A stretch of 64,000 nucleotides of DNA from Denitrificimonas halotolerans (GTDB taxonomy: Bacteria; Pseudomonadota; Gammaproteobacteria; Pseudomonadales; Pseudomonadaceae). The position numbers and the translations under genes were made by a program. Location: the NCBI RefSeq assembly GCF_034259425.1, contig NZ_JAXIVU010000007.1:68446-132445 (forward strand). Reading direction: 5' to 3'. How positions within the stretch are numbered: the first letter of the stretch is position 1; the number at the start of each line of letters is the position of its first letter. Shown here piece by piece: positions 43,294 to 52,536 of the stretch. The notes beneath the pieces are model-generated. The model did no database searches, had not been told where the DNA came from, and saw only the letters and a list, made by a program, of their open reading frames with translations.

Positions 43294-43940
43294 GATGCTC
43301 TCCATTGCATAACTGGAGCGCTCTGCACAGTCTCAGCCAAACTCAAGTCCAAACCGTTAAAAGCTAAATGACAACGGTTAAGTAACATTTGCACCCGTTC
43401 CAAGTAGCGCTCAGCCCAAAAGCTAAAGCCCTGCCCTGCCGCCAACGCTGGAATAGCAATCAACATGCCCCAAACGGTGGTGTATAAGGCTTGCCATAAA
43501 CCATCGGCCAGCAGCGCTGGGGTTACAGGGCCGTTTTGCTCAGCAATGCCTGCAAACATGGTGACCATGCCCAGCACTGTGCCGAGCAAGCCCAGCATGG
43601 GTGCCAACACGCCGACCATTTGCAAAACACGCAAATGCCGATTGAGACGGTTGCGTTCTTCTTGCAGCCAGCACCCGAGAACTTCTTCACGTTGCTCTGC
43701 CGGTAAACTGCCATGCCGTTCAAGCAGCGCTAAACCATAACGCCAGCCACTGGGGCGTTTACCGCACGACTGGATACTGCAATCACGGCAGACTGCGGCA
43801 CTGCTGTGCAAGGTTTTTTCACTGATGGGCTGCAGCTGTAAAAACACACTCAAGCGTTCCAATAACAGTGCCAACGCCAACAAAGAACACAGCGCAAGGG
43901 GCCAACCCAGCGGCCCCATACTGATAAACCAAGCTGGCAT
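43290..43940 (-). CDS. exbB: Biopolymer transport protein ExbB
   Basis: A 216-residue MotA/TolQ/ExbB proton-channel protein with three helices: PLGWPLALCSLLALALLLERL near the N-terminus, VGVLAPMLGLLGTVLGMVTMF, and LYTTVWGMLIAIPALAAG, the last two with the conserved GLLGTVxGM and small-residue motifs. A Cys-rich cytoplasmic insertion (CRDCSIQSCGKR) is unusual and might bind metal or be redox-active. It lies between the heme-degradation factor gene and exbD. Confidence 0.9.
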   Translation of the reverse strand: MPAWFISMGPLGWPLALCSLLALALLLERLSVFLQLQPISEKTLHSSAAVCRDCSIQSCGKRPSGWRYGLALLERHGSLPAEQREEVLGCWLQEERNRLNRHLRVLQMVGVLAPMLGLLGTVLGMVTMFAGIAEQNGPVTPALLADGLWQALYTTVWGMLIAIPALAAGQGFSFWAERYLERVQMLLNRCHLAFNGLDLSLAETVQSAPVMQWRAS

Positions 43941-43941
43941 C

Positions 43942-45045
43942 TTAAGCCTCCGTCGCCGTCAAGGCAGAAAAGCTCTCAGCCAACGCACGCCATTTAGCAC
44001 ACTCGGGAATCCCGGGTTTGCGTACACCATACAGTTGCACAATCAACTCGCCTTGCGCATCGTAGGCCTCCCAACTGGTGATCACGCCATCCGTGGTGGG
44101 TTTACGAACCCGCCACAGTTGTGCGATGGCATGGGCTTTTAAATGCAGGCTGAACTCCGGATCCAATACGTTAAACCAGTCACCGACCCAGCGCAGGTTG
44201 GTCACTGTGCCACTGTGGATTTGCACGCAGTGGTCATTACCAACAAACACCATTATGGGCAGTTGCTGTGCACTGGCCTGCTCAAACAGCTGCGGTAAGC
44301 TGTCCACTGACAGCGGCTCAGCCCACTTACGACCCGCCAAACGTAGAGCTTGGGTGCGGGTCGCCTGGACTTTTTTCAGTAGCGAGAAAAAGTGATGGGT
44401 ATCTTTTAGTGCTGCCCAACGTTCACGCAAAACAGCCACGTTAATTTGCTCATCAGGTAGCTCGGCGGTTTTTTGGGGTGCAGCTTCAACCGTCAATGCA
44501 GATGTTTGCTCAGCCGCAGCAAAACGTTCAACCAATGCATGCCACGCCGCAAGGTCGCTGTTATCTGTTAAAAAAACCTTATGCACTGCGCTGCCCTGCC
44601 CATCAAAAAACTGCACACTGCGCTGGATACCGCGCTTTGTCTCTTCACTGAGTGCATAGGCACTGCGCCAACCACTTAAAAACAACCGCAGATCAATATC
44701 CGGCGACACCACCAAGCCCATCTTGCCATTGGGAGTAATGGTGGTTTCTCGATAATAACCATGGCGCTCATGCACGCAGTGTTCATTACGGGTCAGCACC
44801 ATGACTTCACCGAGGGTTAACAGCTCCGGTAATAGCTCTGGCCAGTTGGTGCGCAGGCGCAAAGCATCTTCGCCCACTCGACAGGCCAACAATTCTGCTT
44901 CGGATACCGACAACTGCGTTGCAGCATCACGGGCCCTTAGCCGTGGCTGCTCGTTACGCAACACTTGCAAGGCCACGTATAAGTCGTGCCCTTGAAACTC
45001 ATTTAAACCAGTTACTGCTGTTTGACCCATTGCCATCGTATTCAT
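43942..45045 (-). CDS. hmuS: Heme-degrading / heme-trafficking factor HmuS (PhuS)
   Basis: A 367-residue cytoplasmic protein of the HemS/HmuS/PhuS family, built from two repeats: MVLTRNEHCVHERHGYYRE (first half) and MVFVGNDHCVQIHSGTV (second), with the heme-proximal His expected in the second half. It receives heme from HmuUV and passes it to heme oxygenase or degrades it. An HTH-like start (RARDAATQLSVSEAELLAC) is normal for the family. Its gene follows tonB and precedes exbB. Confidence 0.92.
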   Translation of the reverse strand: MNTMAMGQTAVTGLNEFQGHDLYVALQVLRNEQPRLRARDAATQLSVSEAELLACRVGEDALRLRTNWPELLPELLTLGEVMVLTRNEHCVHERHGYYRETTITPNGKMGLVVSPDIDLRLFLSGWRSAYALSEETKRGIQRSVQFFDGQGSAVHKVFLTDNSDLAAWHALVERFAAAEQTSALTVEAAPQKTAELPDEQINVAVLRERWAALKDTHHFFSLLKKVQATRTQALRLAGRKWAEPLSVDSLPQLFEQASAQQLPIMVFVGNDHCVQIHSGTVTNLRWVGDWFNVLDPEFSLHLKAHAIAQLWRVRKPTTDGVITSWEAYDAQGELIVQLYGVRKPGIPECAKWRALAESFSALTATEA

Positions 45046-45066
45046 GTCATCACCTTTTCTTTGTGT

Positions 45067-45852
45067 TTAACGTGTTGCCGTAAAGGCAAATTCAATGGGT
45101 ATATGCACCCGACTGGGTACACCAATCCCACCTTGTTGCTCTGGCAAAAACTGCCACTTCTTCACCGCGGCTAGCGCCGCCTGATCCAAACTTTTCACAC
45201 CAGAAGAATGCAGCAACTGCAACTCAAGCAACTGGCCACGGGCATCCAGACGCACATCTAACCAAACGGTGCCTTGCTGTTGGCGACGACGGGCTTGTGC
45301 TGGATACACTGGTGCAGCCGGTGTGCTGGCAAAACGCGGTTGCTTGCTCAGCACTTCTTGACCCACGGGCTGCTCTGTAGCTTTTGCTGAACTAGGCTGC
45401 TGTGTAGCAAACATTTTGCTGGTTCTCTGCTGCTCGTCGTTGCGCTGTGACTGTTCTGGCGCTACGGCAGAGGATGGCTGCCGCGCCTCAAGTTCTTGTG
45501 TCTTAGCCACGGCATTTTTCACTGCTTTACTCGCTGCCTGTTGCACCACCGGTTTTGCTGGCGGCTTTGGCTTTGGCTTTGGCTTTGGCAGTGAGCCTGA
45601 CTTTGCTTGTGGCTTTACCTGCAGTTCGTGCTTCACCTCTGACGTTATCTTTTTTTCCACAACGGACGGTTTTACAGGCTGCACAGCGCGTGCTGCTGGC
45701 TTAGTGACCAGCTGAGGCGCTGCTAAAACTCGCCGCTCAAGCTGTTCTGCTGACATCGCTGGCGCGCTAAAAGACGCGCCTGCTCGCCACGGCAGCAGAG
45801 CAACAACATGCACTGCCACCGACAACGTTATGTAAAAAAACACTCTTGACAT
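45067..45852 (-). CDS. tonB: TonB protein dedicated to heme uptake
   Basis: A 261-residue TonB: N-terminal membrane anchor (VFFYITLSVAVHVVALLPW, with the His of the anchor helix), a Lys/Pro-rich periplasm-spanning segment (KPKPKPKPPAKPV, from four GGCTTT repeats), and a C-terminal TonB domain (about 185-261: PVYPAQARRRQQQGTVWLDV, VKKWQFLP). It transmits the ExbBD proton-motive energy to the outer-membrane receptor encoded divergently. First gene of the heme operon. Confidence 0.92.
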   Translation of the reverse strand: MSRVFFYITLSVAVHVVALLPWRAGASFSAPAMSAEQLERRVLAAPQLVTKPAARAVQPVKPSVVEKKITSEVKHELQVKPQAKSGSLPKPKPKPKPPAKPVVQQAASKAVKNAVAKTQELEARQPSSAVAPEQSQRNDEQQRTSKMFATQQPSSAKATEQPVGQEVLSKQPRFASTPAAPVYPAQARRRQQQGTVWLDVRLDARGQLLELQLLHSSGVKSLDQAALAAVKKWQFLPEQQGGIGVPSRVHIPIEFAFTATR

Positions 45853-45880
45853 ATATCAACCATCCATCGACATGGATGCT

Positions 45881-45909
45881 ATTAAGAATCATTTGCATTT
45901 GATAGTCAA
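45881..45909 (-). promoter_or_regulatory. Fur-box promoter between tonB and the heme receptor gene
   Basis: On the minus strand TTGACT (45909-45904), 17 bases and CTTAAT (45886-45881) form a sigma-70-type promoter reading into tonB. AATGCAAATGATTCTTAAT (45899-45881) matches the Fur consensus at 13 of 19 positions. Lying between divergent iron-uptake genes, it may control both arms. Confidence 0.68.
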
Positions 45910-46001
45910 CCTCATTTAGAGTTCGTCAGGCTTCTTAGCAACGCACTAAAAAACATTAACTATTTCACTCAGTTGCTTAAAAAATACGACGAGGAGTTGT
46001 T

Positions 46002-48203
46002 ATGCCCAGCTATCCACCGGCCAAACTAAAACCTGTACTCATTGCTTTACTTATGGGCAATGCTGCAGCTATAGCCGCCGAAAAACCTGCCACGCGCTTT
46101 GATGCCATTACTGTTACCACCACCCGTAGCGAACAGAAGCTCAGCGACGTACCCAGCACTGTATCGGTGCATGATGAGCGGCAAATTGATCAGCAAAACA
46201 TTAAAAATATCCAAGATTTGATCCGCTACGAACCGGGCGTTTCGGTGTCCGGTGGTAACAGTCGCTTTGGACTTGATGGCTTTACCATTCGTGGGATTGG
46301 CGGCAATCGGGTGCTCACCCAAGTTGATGGCGTCAATGTGGCTGACAGTTTTGCTTTTGGCGGTTTTTTAAATGCACGGCGTGATTACGTTGATTTGGAC
46401 ACGGTTAAACAAGTGGAAATTATTCGCGGCCCCGCCAGTTCCTTATACGGCAGCGATGCCATTGGCGGAGCAGTCAGTTTTATCACTAAAGATGCTGGCG
46501 ATTATTTAGAGGCAGGTGATGATGTGTATCTGCGCTTGAAAACCGGTTATGACGGCGCTGATGACAGCTGGTTACGCAGTGGTACAGCGGCTGCCCGCTA
46601 TACCAATATGGATGCACTGCTGCATCTCGGCCGACGCACAGGACATGCCAGTGCCAGTCATGGCAAGCACGGCGGCAACGGCGCACAACGTACCAAAGCC
46701 AACCCGCAGGACTACACTCGCGATAATTTATTAACTAAGCTGGGCTGGGATCTCAGCGAACAGCAGCGTTTGCAGTTGACCTATGAAAAGTTTGCTGACG
46801 ACACCGACAGCAAGGTGAAGAGTAATTACGGCATATCCAGCTTTGGTGCCACCACCCACAGTCAAAATGCTAAAGACAGCGTGGATCGTGAGCGCTACTC
46901 GCTGGCTCATACACTGACCTTTGACAGTGTGTTTGCTGATCGAATTAACAGCCAATTAACCTATCAAGACAGTAAAACCCGTCAACGGACCTACGAAAGT
47001 CGCTTTGCTGCAGGTCAAGCACAAAGCCGCGTGCGCGATTCAGATTACCAAGAAAAACTGTGGGCCTTTAATAGCATGCTCAATAAAGCTTTTATGCTGG
47101 GTTCCAGTCAGCACCAATTGACCTATGGCATTGATATTAAGCGCACTAAAAGCTCAAATTTACGTGCCGGCAGTGACACCCTACTCAGCTCAGGGATGGT
47201 TAAAGCAGCATTGCCCACCAGCGATTTTCCCGATCCAACCACCAGCGAATATGCCCTTTTTATTCAAGATCAAATTCAACTGGGCCGCTGGACACTGCTA
47301 CCTGGGCTGCGCTACGACTACTACAAGATGGAACCCCATGTCACGGGCAATTACCTCAACAGTAACGCCGTAGACAGCAACCCCAGTAATTACCGCGACT
47401 CCACTGTTTCACCCAAATTAGGTATTACCTATCAAGTGAATGACCAGCACAGCGTGTATGGCCAATACGCCGCTGGATATCGCGCCCCGCAGGCCGTGGA
47501 GATTTTTGGCGAGTTCGAAAATCCCGGCATGTATCGCACCCTGTCGAATACCGACCTAAAAGCTGAAACCAGTGACAGTTTCGAGCTAGGACTGCGCGGT
47601 CGCTACAGTGTTGGTAACTTCAGTGCGGCGTTATTTTACAATCAATATGACGACTTTATTGAGCAAGTCAGTCGGCCTTCAAGTAAACCCGGCTACCCGT
47701 TCGGTGAGTTTCAATACATCAACAAAGATCGCGTGAACATTCGTGGGGCAGAGGTTAAAGGTGAGCTGTTCTTAGACGCCTTAGGTTTTGCTGATGGTTG
47801 GAGCACCCTTGGGCATATTGCTTACGCACGGGGCAAAGATGAAAGCAGCGGCGAGGCCCTCAATAGCATCGATCCCCTTAAAGGGGTATTCAGTTTGGCT
47901 TATCGCCAGCCCAATGGACAATTTGGTGGTGATTTAAGCTGGACCTTAGTGGCTGCCAAACAGCGTATCGATAAAACACAAACCAACAATCAATACGCCA
48001 CTTCAGGTTATGGCACATTGGATTTAAATGGCTGGTGGCACATTGATGAGCACTTCTCGGTGAACGCAGGTCTCTTCAATTTAACTGACAAACGCTATTG
48101 GCATTGGAACAACGTGCAAGGACTCAGCAGTACTGACCCAGGCCTAGCGCGAGCCAGTCAACCTGGCCGACATGCCGCCATTAACCTCGTTTGGGAGCTT
48201 TAA
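46002..48203 (+). CDS. TonB-dependent heme/hemoglobin receptor
   Basis: A 733-residue outer-membrane receptor of the HmuR/PhuR/HutA group: signal peptide (1 to about 26, ending AAAIAA), TonB-box-like DAITVTTT, plug domain (VPSTVSVHDERQIDQQNIKN to VEIIRGPASSLYGSDAIGG), and a 22-stranded barrel. The heme-receptor FRAP-type motif is present as YRAPQAVEIFGEFENPG, followed by the NPxL-like region NTDLKAETSDSFELG. The barrel ends in Leu (AAINLVWEL) where Phe is more usual. It is divergent from the tonB-hmuSTUV operon. GACGAGGAGTTGTT precedes the ATG. Confidence 0.93.
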   Translation: MPSYPPAKLKPVLIALLMGNAAAIAAEKPATRFDAITVTTTRSEQKLSDVPSTVSVHDERQIDQQNIKNIQDLIRYEPGVSVSGGNSRFGLDGFTIRGIGGNRVLTQVDGVNVADSFAFGGFLNARRDYVDLDTVKQVEIIRGPASSLYGSDAIGGAVSFITKDAGDYLEAGDDVYLRLKTGYDGADDSWLRSGTAAARYTNMDALLHLGRRTGHASASHGKHGGNGAQRTKANPQDYTRDNLLTKLGWDLSEQQRLQLTYEKFADDTDSKVKSNYGISSFGATTHSQNAKDSVDRERYSLAHTLTFDSVFADRINSQLTYQDSKTRQRTYESRFAAGQAQSRVRDSDYQEKLWAFNSMLNKAFMLGSSQHQLTYGIDIKRTKSSNLRAGSDTLLSSGMVKAALPTSDFPDPTTSEYALFIQDQIQLGRWTLLPGLRYDYYKMEPHVTGNYLNSNAVDSNPSNYRDSTVSPKLGITYQVNDQHSVYGQYAAGYRAPQAVEIFGEFENPGMYRTLSNTDLKAETSDSFELGLRGRYSVGNFSAALFYNQYDDFIEQVSRPSSKPGYPFGEFQYINKDRVNIRGAEVKGELFLDALGFADGWSTLGHIAYARGKDESSGEALNSIDPLKGVFSLAYRQPNGQFGGDLSWTLVAAKQRIDKTQTNNQYATSGYGTLDLNGWWHIDEHFSVNAGLFNLTDKRYWHWNNVQGLSSTDPGLARASQPGRHAAINLVWEL

Positions 48204-48347
48204 CAATTCAGGTCTCCAGCACAATCTAAACAACTGCGCTGTGCTGGACATATCTGCGTTACTGCTGTTTGCTGCCTAGACTCCCAACTGAATCTAACGT
48301 TTAGTTCAACAACTGTTGCGCACTAGCCATACAACAAATGCTCACAA

Positions 48348-48378
48348 CAAAACAGGCCCCATTAAGGGGCCTGTTTTG
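48348..48378. terminator. Bidirectional terminator between receptor gene and catalase 2
   Basis: CAAAACAGGCCCC (48348-48360), loop ATTAA, GGGGCCTGTTTTG (48366-48378): a 13-bp perfect stem with A/T-rich outer arms, so both strands have a T-run within the stem. Convergent genes on each side. Confidence 0.85.
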
Positions 48379-48405
48379 TGACACATTGCGAGATGTTTTT
48401 ACCGC

Positions 48406-49857
48406 TTATTTTGGCAGCTCGACGCCTAACGCCTTAGCTACCCCTTCACCGTAAGCAGGGTCAGCCTGCTGACAATGGTAGGCGTGCTTCTGCTTAATCG
48501 CATCGGGCACACCCGTCATATTGCGCGCGGTATTGTCAAACAGCACTTGCTGCTGTTCGGGGGTCATTAGGCGGAATAAATCACCGGCTTGGGTGAAGTA
48601 ATCCGGCTCGTCTTCCCAATAATCAAAACGGTCCGCAGCACCTTCAAGGGCCAATGGTGGCTCTGAGAAGTCCGGCTGTTCTTGCCACTCACCCTGACTG
48701 TTGGGTTCGTAATGCAAGCGACTGCCTTGGTTGCCATCAACACGCATGGCGCCGTCACGGTGGTAGGTGTGGAATGGGCAGCGAGGCGTATTCACCGGAA
48801 TCTGATAATGGTTAACCCCTAAGCGGTAACGCTGGGCATCACCATAGGAGAATAAACGACCTTGCAGCATGCGGTCTGGCGAGAAGCCAACACCCGGCAC
48901 AATATGCGCTGGGTTAAAGGCCGCTTGCTCAACATCGGCAAAGTAGTTTTCTGGGTTTTTATTGAGTTCAAAGTAACCCACTTCAATCAGTGGATAATCG
49001 CCTTTTGGCCAAATTTTGGTGAGATCAAAAGGATGATAAGGCACTTTCGCCGCATCGGTTTCTGGCATGATTTGTACGTACATGGTCCAGCGCGGGAAGT
49101 CACCCTTCTCAATGGCTTCATATAAGTCACGCTGCGAGCTTTCACGGTCACGGCCCACCAACTCTGCTGCTTCTTGGTCGGTGAGGTTCTTAATGCCCTG
49201 CTGGGTTTTAAAGTGGAACTTCACCCAGTAACGCTCATTATCAGCATTAATAAAGCTAAAGGTGTGCGAGCCAAAGCCGTGCATATGGCGATAGGATGCG
49301 GGGATACCGCGATCACTCATCAAGATCGTTACTTGGTGCAACGCTTCAGGGAGTCCGGTCCAGAAATCCCAGTTATTGGTTGGGCTGCGCATATTGGTGC
49401 GCGGATCACGCTTAACCGCGTGGTTCAGATCGGGGAATTTTAAAGGATCACGGAAGAAGAACACTGGGGTGTTGTTGCCTACTAAATCCCAGTTGCCTTG
49501 CTCGGTGTAAAAACGCATGGCAAAGCCGCGAATATCGCGCTCAGCATCAGCGGCACCGCGCTCACCGGCCACCGTGGAGAAACGTACAAACATATCGGTT
49601 TGCTTGCCCACTTCGCTAAATAGCGCGGCTTTGGTGTACTGAGTAATGTCGTGGGTCACGGTAAAGCTACCAAAGGCCCCTGAGCCTTTCGCGTGCATCC
49701 GCCGTTCAGGAATCACTTCACGATCAAAGTGGGCCAGTTTCTCTAAGAACCACACATCCTGTAACAACATCGGCCCGCGCGGGCCTGCGGTTAGGCTGTC
49801 TTGGTTGTTGGCGATCGGACATCCGGAAACGGAAGTTAATTTTGGCTTATCGGTCAT
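48406..49857 (-). CDS. katA: Catalase (KatA type, clade 3), copy 2
   Basis: A 483-residue heme catalase from ATG 49857 (MTDKPKLTSVSG), preceded by AGGAAATAATT; a longer frame starting MSPYLIAQEII is rejected. Active-site His in RRMHAKGSG, heme-ligand Tyr in RLFSYGDAQRYRLG. It is adjacent to rplQ, the place of katA (PA4236) in P. aeruginosa, so this is positionally the ancestral copy. It differs from copy 1 mostly in the C-terminal half; its first 17 codons also differ in synonymous sites, leaving the identical tract (49310-49806) sharply bounded on both sides. Confidence 0.96.
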   Translation of the reverse strand: MTDKPKLTSVSGCPIANNQDSLTAGPRGPMLLQDVWFLEKLAHFDREVIPERRMHAKGSGAFGSFTVTHDITQYTKAALFSEVGKQTDMFVRFSTVAGERGAADAERDIRGFAMRFYTEQGNWDLVGNNTPVFFFRDPLKFPDLNHAVKRDPRTNMRSPTNNWDFWTGLPEALHQVTILMSDRGIPASYRHMHGFGSHTFSFINADNERYWVKFHFKTQQGIKNLTDQEAAELVGRDRESSQRDLYEAIEKGDFPRWTMYVQIMPETDAAKVPYHPFDLTKIWPKGDYPLIEVGYFELNKNPENYFADVEQAAFNPAHIVPGVGFSPDRMLQGRLFSYGDAQRYRLGVNHYQIPVNTPRCPFHTYHRDGAMRVDGNQGSRLHYEPNSQGEWQEQPDFSEPPLALEGAADRFDYWEDEPDYFTQAGDLFRLMTPEQQQVLFDNTARNMTGVPDAIKQKHAYHCQQADPAYGEGVAKALGVELPK

Positions 49858-49976
49858 AATTATTTCCTGTGCTATCAAGTAGGGACTCACAGTGACAGAT
49901 TAACCGAACAAAGAAAAACTGACTAATCAATTAAGCCCACTAAGCTCATATACATTTACTATCATTGCTCACAAAC

Positions 49977-50007
49977 AAAAAAACCGAGCACTGGGCTCGG
50001 TTTTTTT
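49977..50007 (-). terminator. Rho-independent terminator of the alpha operon
   Basis: On the minus strand an A-rich arm, CCGAGC, a five-base loop and GCTCGG followed by seven Ts. It lies 16 bases beyond the rplQ stop, closing the ribosomal protein cluster. Confidence 0.9.
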
Positions 50008-50022
50008 GAACTGTACTACAAC

Positions 50023-50409
50023 TTACTCTGCGGCTTCTACTTCACCAGCAACCGGACGGTCAACCAGTTCAACATAAGCCATAGGTGCGTTATCGCCAGC
50101 ACGGTATCCGCATTTTAGAATGCGCAGGTATCCGCCCTGACGAGTTGCATAACGCTTACCTAAATCGTTAAACAATTTACCAACCGCTTCTTTCGAGCGA
50201 GTGCGGTCAAATGCTAAACGACGGTTAGCAACGCTATCTTCTTTAGCTAAAGTAATTAACGGCTCAGCAACGCGGCGCAGTTCTTTAGCTTTAGGCAATG
50301 TAGTCTTAATCAGTTCATGCTCGAACAGCGACACTGCCATGTTTTGAAACATAGCCTTGCGGTGGGCGCTGGTACGGCTTAGGTGACGGCCACTTTTACG
50401 ATGACGCAT
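50023..50409 (-). CDS. rplQ: 50S ribosomal protein L17
   Basis: The 128-residue L17 begins MRHRKSGRHLSRTSAHRKAM, which is diagnostic. It ends with a short acidic tail (GEVEAAE). Last gene of the alpha operon, 44 bases after rpoA. Confidence 0.98.
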   Translation of the reverse strand: MRHRKSGRHLSRTSAHRKAMFQNMAVSLFEHELIKTTLPKAKELRRVAEPLITLAKEDSVANRRLAFDRTRSKEAVGKLFNDLGKRYATRQGGYLRILKCGYRAGDNAPMAYVELVDRPVAGEVEAAE

Positions 50410-50453
50410 GATTCAATTCCTTACCAAACTCTCAGGTTCAGTGATAATGGCGA

Positions 50454-51455
50454 TCAGGCCGTAGCCTTATCGTCTTTCTTCAAACTTGCCGGCGGCCAGT
50501 TATCGAGGCGCATACCGAGGGACAAACCACGCGAGGCTAAAACGTCCTTGATTTCAGTCAGGGACTTTTTACCCAAGTTCGGTGTTTTCAGCAATTCTAC
50601 TTCGGTGCGCTGAATCAGATCACCAATATAGTAAATGCTTTCTGCCTTGAGACAGTTAGCCGAACGCACGGTCAACTCAAGATCATCAACAGGACGCAAT
50701 AAGATTGGATCAATCTCATCTTCCTCTTCTTCTTCAACGACTTCTGCTTCACCTTGAAGATCAACGAAAGCTGCAAGCTGATGTTGCAGAATTGTTGCAC
50801 TACGACGAATCGCTTCTTCTGGATCAAGAGTACCATTGGTTTCAAGATCGATGATCAATTTATCCAAGTTAGTACGCTGCTCAACACGGGCGTTTTCCAC
50901 CACGTAAGCTACACGACGGACAGGACTAAATAAGGCGTCGATTTGCAAACGACCGATGCTACGGCTTTCATCTTCATCGCTAAAGCGAGAATCAGCTGAT
51001 TCGTAACCACGGCCACGTGCAATACGTAGCTTCATATTTAACTCGCCCTTATCAGCCAGATTAGCAATCACGTGGTCGCCATTGACGATTTCCACATCAT
51101 GATCCAGCTTAATATCGGCAGCAGTCACCACGCCCGGCCCTTTTTTGCTGAGAGTCAGCGTGGCTTCGTCACGACCATGCATAACAACTGCAAGGCCTTT
51201 AAGGTTAAGAAGGATCTCAATGACGTCTTCTTGAACCCCTTCAATAGCACTGTATTCATGCAATACGCCGTCGATTTCGACTTCGACAACTGCACAACCA
51301 GGCATTGAAGACAACAATATACGCCGTAGCGCGTTGCCCAAAGTGTGTCCAAAACCACGCTCGAGAGGTTCGAGCGTGATTTTGGCACGGGTCGGACTGA
51401 CCATGTCAACGTTAATTTGACGGGGGGTCAGGAACTCATTTACCGAAATCTGCAT
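50454..51455 (-). CDS. rpoA: DNA-directed RNA polymerase subunit alpha
   Basis: The 333-residue alpha subunit nucleates RNA polymerase assembly. The N-terminal dimerisation domain (GFGHTLGNALRRILLSSMPG) is joined by an acidic linker (EVVEEEEEDEIDP) to the C-terminal domain that contacts UP elements and activators (LELTVRSANCLKAESIYYIG; GKKSLTEIKDVLASRGLSLG). Length is normal. Confidence 0.98.
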   Translation of the reverse strand: MQISVNEFLTPRQINVDMVSPTRAKITLEPLERGFGHTLGNALRRILLSSMPGCAVVEVEIDGVLHEYSAIEGVQEDVIEILLNLKGLAVVMHGRDEATLTLSKKGPGVVTAADIKLDHDVEIVNGDHVIANLADKGELNMKLRIARGRGYESADSRFSDEDESRSIGRLQIDALFSPVRRVAYVVENARVEQRTNLDKLIIDLETNGTLDPEEAIRRSATILQHQLAAFVDLQGEAEVVEEEEEDEIDPILLRPVDDLELTVRSANCLKAESIYYIGDLIQRTEVELLKTPNLGKKSLTEIKDVLASRGLSLGMRLDNWPPASLKKDDKATA

Positions 51456-51477
51456 GGATACACCTATTTTCTAGCCC

Positions 51478-52098
51478 TTACTTGGAGTAGAGCTCGACAA
51501 TCAGGCTTTCGTTGATGTCGGCTGACAGATCACTGCGCTCAGGAATGTTTTTGAACACACCTGACTTTTTCTCTGCATCTACATCAACCCACTCGACGCG
51601 ACCACGTTGGGTGCACAGTTCGAGAGCCTGGGAAATACGTAATTGGTTTTTGGACTTTTCACGCACCGCAACAACATCACCAGGCTGAACCTGATATGAA
51701 GGAACGTTTACAGTCTTGCCATTGATAGTGATCGACTTGTGCGATACCAACTGACGTGACTCTGCACGTGTAGAGCCAAAGCCCATACGATAAACAACGT
51801 TATCCAAGCGTGACTCTAAAAGCTGCAGCAGGTTTTCACCAGTTGCACCTTTACGGCGCGCTGCTTCTTTATAATAGCTAGCGAATTGACGCTCAAGAAC
51901 ACCGTACATACGACGAACTTTTTGCTTTTCACGTAGCTGAGTACCGTACTCGGATAAACGAGTGCGACGCTGACCATGCTGGCCAGGTGCGGTTTCAATA
52001 TTGCATTTAGATTCAATCGCGCGTGAACCACTCTTCAAAAAGAGATCTGTGCCTTCACGACGGGACAGCTTGCATTTCGGACCAATGTAACGAGCCAT
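51478..52098 (-). CDS. rpsD: 30S ribosomal protein S4
   Basis: The 206-residue S4 binds 16S rRNA early in assembly and is expected to regulate the alpha operon translationally. MARYIGPKCKLSRREGTDLF and the S4 RNA-binding motif LESRLDNVVYRMGFGSTRAE are clear. The zinc-ligand cysteine cluster found in some S4 proteins is absent, leaving a C-minus type. Confidence 0.98.
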   Translation of the reverse strand: MARYIGPKCKLSRREGTDLFLKSGSRAIESKCNIETAPGQHGQRRTRLSEYGTQLREKQKVRRMYGVLERQFASYYKEAARRKGATGENLLQLLESRLDNVVYRMGFGSTRAESRQLVSHKSITINGKTVNVPSYQVQPGDVVAVREKSKNQLRISQALELCTQRGRVEWVDVDAEKKSGVFKNIPERSDLSADINESLIVELYSK

Positions 52099-52116
52099 TT
52101 CTTACTGTCTCCTAAT

Positions 52117-52506
52117 TTACACGCGGCGCTTTTTCGGCGGACGGCATCCATTATGTGGGATGGGCGTCACGTCGGTGATGCTTGCGATTTTGTAACCGCA
52201 ACCATTTAAGGCACGGACTGCTGATTCACGACCAGGACCAGGGCCCTTGACGTTTACTTCTAGGTTTTTCAAACCATATTCCAGAGCCGCTTGACCAGCA
52301 CGCTCTGCTGCAACCTGCGCAGCAAATGGTGTGCTTTTACGCGAACCGCGGAAGCCAGAACCACCTGAGGTTGCCCATGATAGAGCATTACCTTGACGGT
52401 CTGTGATTGTAACAATTGTATTGTTGAAAGATGCATGTATATGGGCGATGCCATCTACAACCGTCTTTCTAACTTTTTTACGAGGACGAGCAGCTGCTTT
52501 AGCCAT
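52117..52506 (-). CDS. rpsK: 30S ribosomal protein S11
   Basis: The 129-residue S11 of the 30S platform. HIHASFNNTIVTITDRQGNA and the C-terminal DVTPIPHNGCRPPKKRRV are the conserved blocks. It lies 18 bases upstream of rpsD. Confidence 0.98.
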   Translation of the reverse strand: MAKAAARPRKKVRKTVVDGIAHIHASFNNTIVTITDRQGNALSWATSGGSGFRGSRKSTPFAAQVAAERAGQAALEYGLKNLEVNVKGPGPGRESAVRALNGCGYKIASITDVTPIPHNGCRPPKKRRV

Positions 52507-52536
52507 TAATCAAATTCCTATCTAGAACCAATGCGA

